Source: Membranipora membranacea
Lineage: Eukaryota; Bryozoa; Gymnolaemata; Cheilostomatida; Membraniporidae
NCBI GenBank assembly: GCA_914767715.1
Contig: OU612067.1
Location: 18,853,001-18,917,000, forward strand
Direction of reading: 5' to 3'
DNA: 64,000 nucleotides
Position 1 is the first letter of the stretch, and the number at the start of each line of letters is the position of its first letter. This document shows positions 23,930 through 36,000 of this stretch, one piece after another. Under the pieces are notes generated by a model. It had not been told where the DNA came from, did no database searches, and was given only the letters and a program-made list of their open reading frames with translations. The translations under genes and the position numbers were made by a program.

Positions 23930-26030
23930 ACTAACTTCATAGCTAGGCAATCATTTCAAGGTCAGTTGGCAACAGTCTCTATGATTTTTATTCAAAGATT
24001 ACTGGTTATGACAGCGAAGGGCCTTGAGAGGCTGTAATACCGCCAGGTGCAAACTATTAAGAGATCTCGGCTAAGATAGTTAAAGCGGACAGATGTAATC
24101 TCAGCTAAGATAGATAGAGAGGACAGATCTCAGCTAAGATAGATAGAGAGGACAGATCTCAGCTAAGATAGATAGAGAGGACAGATCTCAGCTAAGATAG
24201 ATAGAGAGGACAGATCTCAGCTAAGATAGATAGAGAGGACAGATGTTGTTCGGTCGCTAGAAATGCTGATATCATATCTGTATAAGAAACCGAATAATGT
24301 AAGAATACTGGAGAGGAGCCCTTGGCCTGTCACCAACCTGTCAGTGGCAGTGTCGTGTCTTATTTTGTGCCTACCAGATGACCTCCCAGTGTGATGGGGT
24401 TAATATGTAAGTGGATAGTTCATTTGATTCCTCTTCTTTGGATAGGCTTGTAATTATATATTCCCTCATGAATTTAATAGCCTTACCATGGTCTCACCAC
24501 TCTCTCTCTCTCTCTCTCAGCAGTATTTGTGGCTCAGAGCTTACCGACCTCGTTATTAGAAACTCAGCCATCAGAGAGGATCCGCACTGAAAATAGTATA
24601 AGACCATAAAGTACACATGACCTTCCCTGATTTCTGCATGATGTCACATTACTAACATATAAGCCTCAGCTGATCCTCAGAGGATTAATGTGGCCATAGT
24701 CTTAGAGGATCCTCTGAGGTTGCAACCTCAGTCAGTGTGTTAGACCATAATGTTTTGTCACATTGGACGATTGATCAACACCACAAAGGTCATATTCATG
24801 ACATGAATCTGCATTCAAAAAACTATGTGCCAAAAAACCCTCACAGTCATGATATCATCACGTTGCTTTATCACTTCAGTGTGGGAAAAAAGTTGGCATG
24901 GTGTGTAGTTATCATTTGGCATGGAGTACGATTTAGAATTATCCGATCTGTCTACCAGTGAAAGGATGCAGTGAAAATTTAAATAATACAATGAGGGACT
25001 TTCTATTTTCATTGCATCGGCATTGCAAGGAAGGGGATTGTCACTTAGACAGAATGTTTATGATTTGTTCCAAGGGCTCCAGTAAAGCGTATATAAATCA
25101 GTATGTCTTGTCCTCCATGTAAAGGCCCCTTCAAAGCTCATCCAAATATCCCAGTGAGTGTGACAGCTCTTGTTGGTATTACGTACATACTTGGTTCCAT
25201 CGACGTCATGCTCGGTTCTGATGCCTTTATGATTGTTTTTGTTTACATACATTATTTTATTATGGCCTTTTCTTCGACATAAGTTACTGTTTAAGCGACA
25301 TTGTTGAAAGAAATCGGAATCTACCCACACTTTTCTTATCATTGAACTCCCATTAATGTCATCCTTTTAGGACACCTTTCATCTCGTTTGCCGCTATAAT
25401 GCTGTGAGTGGCATGTTATTGTGCATTTCTAATAATTTGTATCCCTAGTTGTTGACCCCACACGACTTTTTGGTTTTTCCAAGTAAGGTCATAAAAATAT
25501 TAAGAATAAGTTAGACTGTGTTACTTTATGATAGACTAGGATCCTATTGAGATATCGGGTTTCGCGGAAGTTACGGTACGGAATTTCTTCTCGGTTCCTG
25601 TACTCTCAGCAGAAGCAAAAATATTTCGCATCCTACACTGTATGAGAACAAAGGGAAATGGTTAACAATATTGAAATATCAAGGCGAAAAAACCGCAACT
25701 ATTGCAAAATCACTTGCCCGACATAAACAGAGTTCAGTATATAGGTGGAAGGTCATGATCTAGGGTCGTTAACTTTGTGTGCGGTGATAAGACATGATGA
25801 TCAGTGATAAAGTATAATTTGTTCCCTGTGTAGGAGATTCATGTCACATTGGCCGTTAGGGTAATCCTCCCTCGCATATGAATGAAACAGTCAAGTGACG
25901 AGCGCACTCTGAACGCTGAACTTGGTCAATGACATTGTCAGATTAAGTATTTGGCGGTTTTTGCGATTGAAGGTATCCAGTACCGTATAACGTCTATTTT
26001 GACGTGACTGACGGTGATTATGCAAGGTGT
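23930..26030. repeat. Large repeat, partial copy C (first third)
   Basis: Matches the start of copy B in order: CAAGGTCAGTTGGCAA (23956 / 16330), GGTTATGACAG (24004 / 16386), AACCTGTCAGTG (24335 / 16587), CACCACAAAGGTCATATTCAT (24779 / 17101), AGACACCTTTCATCTC-like block (25370 / 17691), CAGATTAAGTATTTGG (25939 / 18164) and CCGTATAACGTCTATTT (25983 / 18212). It stops near 26030, so it is truncated relative to A and B. Confidence 0.7.
24061..24245 (+). repeat. 29-base minisatellite, about six units
   Basis: Tandem units of the form ACAGATCTCAGCTAAGATAG plus ATAGAGAGG. The last four are nearly identical and the first two diverged. It lies inside repeat copy C and is absent from the matching place in copy B (about 16450), so it expanded locally. 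Confidence 0.9.
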
Positions 26031-27484
26031 TACAGGCTTTGTCGTATGACATCATAACAAATAGGTGCAGATATGTAGGAAGGGGTGGGTCCGGCAGGGT
26101 TATATTCAGAAGAAGGGACCATGGGTGCTTTGGCACCCATCCCACACAAGACCCTCGCATCCTAAAATTCATGGAGAGTCTGTGCTTACTTGGCACACAC
26201 ACACATACACAGAGATATAGAGGGCATTTTTGTCGCAGTAAAAATGTCATGCTCTTTTCACACCACATTAAATCTAAATGCCAAACAAGATGACATAATT
26301 CAATAGTCCCTTTGTTCAAAAAGATAATTTGAAAAAAAAAAGCAATGGAGTCTAATGAAGTTGTTTATTGCTATGGAGGTCAGCGTTCTTTGTGGGAAAC
26401 CCTTGAGAATAGTTTGCAGGGATGTATTGCTTACTCGTGTGCAAGGCGTGATAATTCGGTCAACAATATCGATGCATAAAAAACAACATTCCTTGGCGGG
26501 CTTTTATTTAATTGATGATAAGATATCCCTGCATATGGTATGTTAATCAGATGCTTTAAAAAATGACAGTTTTATGCTTCCAGACATGATATAAATGAAA
26601 TGACACTGTGACGGTTCTAATTCCTCACCCTATAATTTGTATTCCTGTCACTGATGGCAATGGTGCAGTCATCCAAAACTTTTAAGCTAAAAATATTCCT
26701 AGCCATCGAGGCTTGCTTGTATTTTTCATGCTCAATTCCTTGCCCTCTGTAAGTAATTTGGCAACAAGAACAGAAAGAAAAAGTTAGGGAATGCTGCAAT
26801 TGTGACGAAAGTACTAAGGAAACTCAAATCATGAGCTTACTGCGAGGAAATGGGCAAGATCGCTTGGCGCGTAGATTATTGACGTGTTATTGTAAGTGAA
26901 TATCAGATGCATGGTGTGGATCACTGTTATGTTTGTTGACCGCAGGGTGCATTTGACTTCTAACTGTCAGCTATAAGTCAAGGCCCTCTCATTTCCAATT
27001 AACAGTAAGCAGCGTTTGCTATTTTGGAAACAGCGATTCACCTGGCACAATGTAGGCCTATAACAGTCATCGGTTGATAAAAAATACAGCTATGGGTACT
27101 TTTATAAGCATAATTACTATCAGCGTTATTCGAATAAAGCACTTTTGGTGCTGCACCTGTTGGGGTTCAAGTGTACTTCTGCACACCGTCTAGCATTGTG
27201 ACCATAGACAAAACATATGTCTTTGTTTGTGACTATATAGTGACCCTAGAAATCGGGTTAGTGATGATAACTCTGGGGCGATAAGAAATCACCTGGTCAT
27301 AGTATTGTTACTGTGTCGTCACATCATGATGTACAATGTTTGACCATCGGACACTCGGAAGTGGTATCGTAATTCTGTTGTCATATCATCATGTACAGCA
27401 TCTGGCGCATTATGTATGAACTTTCTTCAGACATGACATGTGACTAGTCTTACCACATAGCGTTGATGTAGCCGATATATGCCA
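26031..27484. other. Intergenic region between repeat copy C and the transposon
   Basis: No supported gene. A 142-residue minus-strand open frame at 25891-26319 crosses the end of the repeat and a CA microsatellite (about 26193-26213). It has no recognisable domain and I do not call it. The rest is unstructured AT-rich DNA. Confidence 0.4.
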
Positions 27485-27493
27485 CATTTTCAT

Positions 27494-28084
27494 GGGTAAC
27501 TGTAAATTGCTAACAGGCTGAACGGACTGAACGGCTGAACAGAATTTCTCAGACTACTATTTGTTTAATTCTTTACATGATTGGCGAATTTTGCATGAGC
27601 GTGGACAATTCCTTATATTCTGCTCATTAATTTATTTATTTCAGGTTTGGATTTGTCTTGGTTTCTTCCAGTGAGTAAATTTTCGGCATTACAAAAGTGA
27701 ATGGATGGAAATTGTAGCTTGCCTTGGCAAGCTTTGTTGGGGATAAACCCCCAGCCGCCCCCACCCCCCTTAACAAAGCTTGTCAAGACTGGCTATTTGA
27801 GCTCTATAATGTTTCCGGTTTCCTGAACACCGTCAGATTTTGTCAGAATTGGCAAATTGATAACTTCATTTGCTTGGCCTAAATTGGTTATATTAGGTGC
27901 TAACAGGAACTTAGTGACTCATTAAATCATCTGGTTAGGAGCAATGTGTTTGAGAAGTCATAGTCAGCCCAAGGAGATAACTCCTTGGTCAGCCAGAGAA
28001 AAGAATACACATAATAATTTTAGTCTGAGAAATACTGTTCAGCTGTTCAGTCCGTTCAGCCTGTTCAGCAATTTACAGTTACGG
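27494..28084. mobile_element. Non-autonomous DNA transposon with about 61-bp inverted ends (Mutator-like)
   Basis: Inverted ends at 27496-27556 and 28021-28082 match closely. Both carry GTAACTGTAAATTGCT-type tips and a GCTGAACGGACTGAACGGC-type subterminal block. The 9-base direct repeat CATTTTCAT flanks the element at 27485-27493 and 28085-28093. Long inverted ends with a 9-base target duplication fit Mutator-like elements. The 460-base interior has no transposase. It contains a second, internal inverted repeat around 27722-27790 related to a hairpin at 57034-57072. Confidence 0.75.
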
Positions 28085-28093
28085 CATTTTCAT

Positions 28094-30098
28094 CTTGCAC
28101 ATGACTTGTGTAAATGAGTTGTGTCATGTAGGGCATACCGATGATAATTATCGGAAGAGCGCATCACCACTAAGAACTAATGGGTCAAAATATGGGTTTT
28201 CTCGTGTTTTTTTGTCATTCTGATACGCCACAAATATGAAACACCTCTTAATACTAAGATTGAGAAACAGAAAAAAACGTGACAGTTTAAGTATTTAGCC
28301 TAGTTATTAAAGTCATAATTCATAAAAGTGGTAAGGGCAAAAAGGTGTCTGCTTAACCTTGAAAAGGGATGTCTGTTTTTATATCGCGCCAACACCTCAA
28401 GGTGACCTTAGATTAGTACCGGGAGACCTTGGCAGGTCTGCTTCGTCTGAGAGGAAGCCAACTAAACAGTCAATAACTTATCAAACATGAGTAAGGAACA
28501 AGAACCTGTGTTGTGTGGGCGTTCAGCATCCTATTACAAGTTTTATCTGATAATAATTACGCGCATGGCGGATTTGACAAAAAATTGAAAATTGCCTCTA
28601 ATATGCACTGACTGTATATTGACGCCATAAAATACTGATTGATTTGAACTCTCCAGCTTGATATTTGAAATGTGCGCCCACGTGCAAAGACCTAAGTTAA
28701 TGTCCGCTCACTTTGACAGTGACAAAGTAATGACAATGCGGACTTCTACGGTTTCATCATTGAGGCTTTAAATGGTCTAAACACTACCTCTAGTAGATAT
28801 TATGTGCAAAATCTCTGATCCATTGGCTTCGTTTTTTTTATTTGTGGCAAGGGGCAGGGGGTGAATAGTTCAATGTCTTATTTAGCGATTTACAAAAAAA
28901 TATCCGCAATCAAAGGAGTGTCATCGTGCACCACTCTTCAGTTGAACAGGTGCCGGGAGCGTGCTTTATATGATGTATAAGATCTCAAGAGGATGTCCGA
29001 GCTAAGCTGTATGGGAAAGTTCAATTTTCCTATGGAAACAACAGACAACTCCCACTATATCCTGTGATCGGTATTTACTTTTAGATGTTGCTATGAGAAG
29101 TGTTTCAACCTTATCTCATTATCATGATGGCGTTGGCCTTTCTCCGCACAATTCATGGAAAGTTACTGAACAGGCGATAATTGTAAAATTCACAACAGGA
29201 GACCCTTTGTCAATGCAACAAATTCCAGAAGTGAAATATGTAGGTACAAAACTGAGTATGTTATGTATGCCCAGTAAGTTTATAATCTCAAATGTTGGCA
29301 CTGGTTCAAGATTTAACTCCGCATATTGACTCTTCTTAGCCTTCAATAACAAGTTGAGTTTCTATTCTGTCTCGAGGAAAATTGAGGGTGCTAATTTACC
29401 CCTCCCTAATTTCGCTGCATTGCCTACTGCTCAGCACTCTTATCAGCGCAATAATTATATTGATTTTTCCATTCAGATTGAGCAAGGCTTACTGCGGCCT
29501 TCCATTGACATTGTTATTATGTTATATGTTTATATGAATGTCAGTATATGAGTGCTCCTCGTTCTAGACCTTTGCTCTGATTAGGGTGCTGTAAGTCGTC
29601 ACTGTAAGTCGTCACTGGTATCACAAGCTAAGAAGATAAAGCAATGCTAATATGGCTATCATCAGAGATAATTGAGGAAGTCGGAACCAAGATAGACACT
29701 GTTTGAAGTGAGGTGATAGAGCGTTGAACCTCGGTACACTGCAGAATAGCCTTAGGATTCAACAAACTTTGACACTGAGCCAACTTTTTGCCTGAGCGGA
29801 TTTACTGATGTTTGTTGTTGTCAATGGTTTTGCAGTACGTGAAGAATGCCATTGACTGATTTCTACTATATCAGTATTTGCTCAAGTTTGTCATTGCCAA
29901 TAAGGATTATCAGCCTATGATAAGCAGCTAAAGTGACTGGAAGGCGGAGCCCCGACTTAAGAACCCACCCACCCTTCTTAATCAAGAAGTACAACAGGCT
30001 ACACTCACTATCACAACGAAAAAGCCCTGTGAATCCCTGGACCTATAAAACTGGCGATGGACCATCCTCGAAATCAGAAACCGGCTGGATAGCGTTAC
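28094..30098. other. Upstream region of the sulfotransferase gene
   Basis: Short open frames at 29093-29329 and 29354-29551 have no recognisable domains and lack convincing splice contexts. I leave them uncalled. The promoter and 5' untranslated region of the sulfotransferase should lie here, but no distinct core element is evident. Confidence 0.4.
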
Positions 30099-33000
30099 AT
30101 GAAAACCAACATGGCTGGATCGAACGGATCATCCACTGCAACTTCTGCAAACAAAAAACAATCGTCTGCACTCCTGGCAGCAAAGACTTCTACAGATCAC
30201 AACAACGGTAACAACAACAGCTGCTGTCACAATGATGGGTGTCAACATAACAAAAGGCAGACTGAAACTGCTAACCTGAGCCATCAATCCTGGCTAGCAA
30301 GCAAATATGCGTGCGTCGACTATGACAAGGACTTGAACATTAAACACTTCAAAGGTCTCGAGACTTTAGTTGTGGACAGACCTCACGCTAAGTTTCCGCT
30401 ACTGCTCCCAACACACATAACCAACTTCTGGACTTCAGACGTAATTGAAAACCTCGAGAACCATATGATGGATGAGGGAGACATTCTGCTCTATACACCC
30501 CCTAAATGTGGTGAGTTTACTACTTTATTCTCCCCCTAAATGTGTTGAGTTTATCCAAGGAGTCTTTAACTCCTTGGTTTATCTAAGAATAAGATTAGAT
30601 GTTCAAAAATATAATGACATTATGACGTAATAATCAGCAGCAGAAAAAGGAACTGTATCAATTTTTTTGAATATTTTAGATAAGTATGTTAGGTCATGGA
30701 AAGTATAACCTTTTAGACGTGACTTTGCAGTATTGTGACCTTCATAAAAGTATTTATAGTCTTTTGATGATATCGGTGTCAATAAGTAGTGGCAATGAAT
30801 ATTTAGATGGCGTCATAACAATATTCATACGGTAACTTGTATGCCGACGGTAACTTGTACGCATACGCTGCAAGAGAAAATAACCTGCCGGTTTCTAACT
30901 TTGAATATAAAATTATCAGCTGAACATTGGACTGCTGCAGTTTAACAGTACATTCACTGCAAGTTCTAATCTTTGAAATCTGGGACTATGTATTATCATT
31001 TATAATTCTTATCGAAAATTCGGCCCTCGCCAAATGATATATTTGCATGAAATGGAGAGATAAGTAAAATATATCAATGGCTGTGTGGACTGTCTGTAGA
31101 CTCGGTGACCCTAGATTGACTTGTTATGAATTTGTGACCTTGTGAATGAGCCCTTAGGCTGGCTACGTCACCTAACCCTGTGTCAAATGTCAATAAAATC
31201 GAATAAAAATCTTGAAACTTGGTGACAAGTTTGCCAACAAATATCTCTGAAAAATTCCTTATGAATCATTAGCTTTGTCCAGTGGGTATAACAAATCAGA
31301 GACATTCTTAGACCAGATGTGTCGAGACATAAGTTTCCCCGTGGATCTTGAAAGTTCAGGACATGCGACTGGTCACTATATGAGAGCTTGGAGAGCATTT
31401 TATATGTTTAACATGGGCAACTGTTTGCCTTGTTGACTCATAAGCCGAATCTAAATACATCAGGTAATCCTAGAGTAGCTGATCTGACCGTCATAATCAA
31501 AATATTAATCGTTTCCCTAAAAAGAGATCAGAGGTTTCTTGGAAAAGTAATCAAACAGAATTACAAATATTTCGTAATCAAAATAGTATACAAAAATCTC
31601 AGAAATAATATAACATTTCCAATCACCTGTTATGACATTATGACAGTAGGGTAATCTTTTAACCTGATCCAGCATTATTTTATCATTAGGCCTAAGGCCG
31701 AGTGGCATTCGGACTAATCATTATATAACTGACCAATGAGCAATAGATGAAGACTTCTTCCTTTCCCAAGAAAAGTGCTGCATTAAATGAGAAACTGCTG
31801 GTGAAATGATTTCTCAATACCATGACAACATCGCTCAGGTAAATGGTCGACTGTCTAGCACTCCCTCCTGTCACCGCTACGCACCACCTCCATCCGCTCG
31901 ATGCTCATGTTAGCTGATTCAGAATACACTTTCTTGACTGTGTTCGCGGAATATGGCCCCCGAACTCTTATCTCCCCTCCGATGCTCCGACCCCATACAG
32001 GGAGACTACCGGCTCGGCCGCAATCAAGATGTGGATGAGTAACTTTGTGAGCGACAAAAGCGGCGGTAAAATAAAACACTAAAATAAAAATGTACACAGA
32101 TATAGGAATATATTAGTAACTATTTTCAGTAACTGCAACTTGCAATTATTGCAAGGGATCCCCAGCGATTAAATCTGAAAGGATTGCCCTTTTCCTTGGC
32201 CCAATGAGGGCATTTGATTGAATATAAAATAATGTGTACGTGAAATGGAGAAATGTCTACAGACTCGTTAACAATCAGAGGCAAAGCCTGACTGATTTAC
32301 CTTGGAATGACTTCGTGTTAATTACCATCGACCTGTCATTGCATATAAAAATTATAAAAAATGAATAGAAACAATTAAATATCCCCTTAGGGGACCCCTT
32401 TCAATATCGGCGGTGAATTGTAACCTGCTTTAGGAGAGTTATTCATAGAATATTCATATGATTTTTGATGGCACTCCTGGAATATTTAACTACCTGTCAA
32501 AGGGAAGCCCTTACTTCCTGCTTAGGTGGCTGATATATATTGGCTTTTCACCAGCATTCTGTTCTCAAGGGTTACACAACTTGCGCAGCATGAAGTTCGT
32601 GCCTTAAAAATGGACTTGTGGCAATTTGCGCGGTATACAGTAAGTCGCCAGTCGGCAAAGACAAATTTTTGGAATATTTGGGTGGGTTCAATTTATAGAA
32701 TATCCAGGCCTGAGGATATCAAATCCTTTAATCAACTTGTAATCCACATTTATTAACATTCCTAGCCCATCATTGAAAGTTATATGTCCATATCCTGTTT
32801 ATGTCTCTAGCCAGTCGGTCAGTCGAGCTCCGAGCTCTCAGCTCCGAGAATTATAGTGTCTACGTGACAGCGGCGCTGATGTGTTATTGGTAAGCTGACC
32901 AGACCAATAACACATTCTATTCGTAGTAAATAGAAAAATGACCTAGATATTATATAATAGTAATCAGTTGTACTACAATTTTATTTCCAAGAAATCAAGA

Positions 33001-36000
33001 ATACCTTTGTTCTTCAAAACTGGCAATCACTCTAGGGGACGATAACACGAGAAACCTTATAAGTGCTTAGAAAACAAGACACGCAAAATAAGCACGCTGT
33101 TCATCTTATTCAGCAGGGCTATCCGTGTGTTGACTATCATATCGGCTGCTTATAAATGAATACCAGGAAAAACAGATTAACTCTGTGTAGGGTATTGTAT
33201 TCTCATTCAGTAACTTATTATCATATTTAATTCAGTTTTTACAAAAACGTACAAGAGTACTGTCCCTATTGTTCTGTTTATTGCTATAGGAATACACACA
33301 GCATACTATGAACTTATAGAGGCTAGGTTGGTGCCTCGGACCGTTTTTTTGTTTAGCTCTAATGAGGATCTGGAGTTGTCAACTCATATCCGTTAAGCAG
33401 AATTATACCAGTTTAACAATTTAGTTGAGAGAGAACCCAAAAATGAAATGAGACAGCTCAACATTTCATTTGAAATATTTAACAAGGTCAAGTAGGAGGG
33501 TATTAACGCGCTGATCATAGCTTTTGTAATTTATGAAGGAATTAATGATGGTCATCAACCACTCTGATCCATCAGGCATGAAGAATTACTCAATAAAACA
33601 ATCTCATATTCATTCTGAAACTAAGAGCGCAAGGGTTTAAACACCTAGAAAGTCTGTTACTACAAGGAAAAGCTTGCATTCTGCCGACATTGAAAACTTA
33701 AATTATGATAAAATCCACTAAACAATATCCAATATACTTAGACAAATCAAACTGGATAGAAATAATCAAATTCCATCTATACAGTGCAGTCTGAAGGAGT
33801 AACCTTTTGAAAGTTGTGTTTCTCTGAGTTGCCTCCCTTGGTCATCAAGATTTTCTATCATTCTTTATGGTTTTGCCTTTTTGTTTGTTTTACAGGAACA
33901 CATTGGATGTGGGAGATTCTGAGTATGCTTGTACGCGCAACAGCAACATACAACACCCAGGCAAAGCATTCATTCTGGCTGGAGATGCAGCCTTATTCAT
34001 CAATCGTACAGAAGTCTCCCTCAACTCGTCGTGTGCTGAATACTCATCAAATGCTCTCACAACTACCACCAAAGTTCAGGTGAGGGCAGTACATAGACGA
34101 TAATAAGAATTAAGTCTATGAAAGAGAGACACACAATTATGTCTATTACTGCTAAATAAGTCCTCAACTCAACTAGACAACCCGAAAATTTCTCAGAGCC
34201 CGGAGAAAATTCGGGTTCAGTGAAAACGGCAAGCCACGTATGATATTTTATGCAGAAGAATTTGTGTGACACTGAAGAGAAGCCATTGCTAAAAATCCAC
34301 CACAATTATCTTTTATTGTCCGCAACATTCCGTGCATGCAGTTAATTAAGGCGTCTTTGTGGTACACGATGGTAATTTTAATCAAAATTTTTTCAGACTT
34401 CCTACTACAAAAACAGTGGCATGTGTAAGAAATCCCAAAGATGTTCTCGTATCGGCTTACTATCATTTCCGCAACATCATTCCTCACGGTGAGGATGGAC
34501 AACAAATACCGTTCAATGAGCTCTATGATTTCCTTGCTAAGTCCAAGTATGGTGAGTCTTCTTAACATGTTATTTATCTCACCCATTGACAAATTTTACA
34601 CCTTGATAATAAATCTAAATTAATAGTGACATCATTATGCAGGGAATGAGATTAAAGGCAAAAAGTCTAAATTTTATAATAACAACTAAAATTTGGCCTG
34701 GAATTGTCTCCTCATCATTCACTAAAACACTGGGGAAAAGTCTAACTGCTCATTGATCTGAGTTCATATGAACTCGATAAATAAGTCATCAGCTGCTTGG
34801 CCTCACATTTCGGTCGATCAATAAAAGACGAATATCCGGTTTTACAAACAATGATTTTAAGTGACCGGACAGGCAAACTTATGGGCAGTCATTTTTTCCA
34901 TTTCCTGCGTTTGAGATATCTGCAAAGACAACGCCTGGATATATTGACTGAATTTGAGGTCACGCCAATATATTTAGAGTATGACACAGTACGATTGAAT
35001 GGTCAAGTTGATTCTCTATCGCTATACAAACATTAAGTGTCTCCATCAACAATTACATACTCAATATTACATGCTTCTCAATGTAAAGTGCGTTTGGGTA
35101 ACTCACCGCCTCAATACTGATTGGCTTGCAGAAGCTGGGTCTTTAAATACCGAAATTTGATTTGATAACTTTTTCTGTGTCGACAAAATAAACCTAGTAA
35201 TAACATTCTTATGGTCGTTCTTGAAGTGAAGGTTTTATTTCAAGGTTCTGTGATCTCAGAAAATAAACACGAAACAAAATGTGAAACATTTACAGCAAAC
35301 TACTGATCGCCTGATATGAAAATATTGATCCATCCATTGAAAACTTCCATACAAAGAATCAGCTTTTTTAAAAGAAAAATTTAGATGACCAAATATTTTC
35401 AAGTCTAGTCAACTCGGCTGACATGAATGGAATTATTCATCTTATTTGAGATTGAATAGCTAGGCCTATCACCGTATGTCAGCGTGTTCTCGGCTATAAA
35501 GAGTAAAACGTAAATTAGTATTTATCATCTTTCTTTTTCTACTACACACTAGGTCTATTCAATGGGCGCCCCTTAAGTACAGGTGGCTTGTGTGGGGAAG
35601 ATACCCTAAACCCTTGCCCGCTGTTGACCCTGCCAGGATGATTGGCTTGTCAGTGCCAAATCAGAAATGACATCTGGCGCCGGGAATAGAACCTGGATCA
35701 TGAGGTCACAAGCCCTAAACCCTTAACCGCCAGATCACATATGGTATATTCCATTCTTAGTTTACCTGCAAAACTGGGACATCAGCCCCATAATTGTTTT
35801 TTTAATCTTGATACTATGATTAATTTTTCAAAGTTTATATTAATAGACAAGAGGTGTCAATATCAGCTGGCACTGGTTAATGTCCTCTTATAAATGATTC
35901 ATTATAATCCTTTTTATGGCAAACAATATCCTCCTGGTAGAATGTTTTTCATAACTTGCCAAAGAAAGAACGGACATTGTTGGGGAGGGGAGGGAAGAGA

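Noticed and set aside
25891-26319. 142-codon minus-strand open frame
   Set aside because: It spans the end of repeat copy C and a CA microsatellite (giving Cys-Val runs); nothing suggests a protein.
34797-35036. 79-codon + strand open frame in sulfotransferase intron 3
   Set aside because: No match to the sulfotransferase fold, no splice sites in phase, and the exons on either side join correctly without it.
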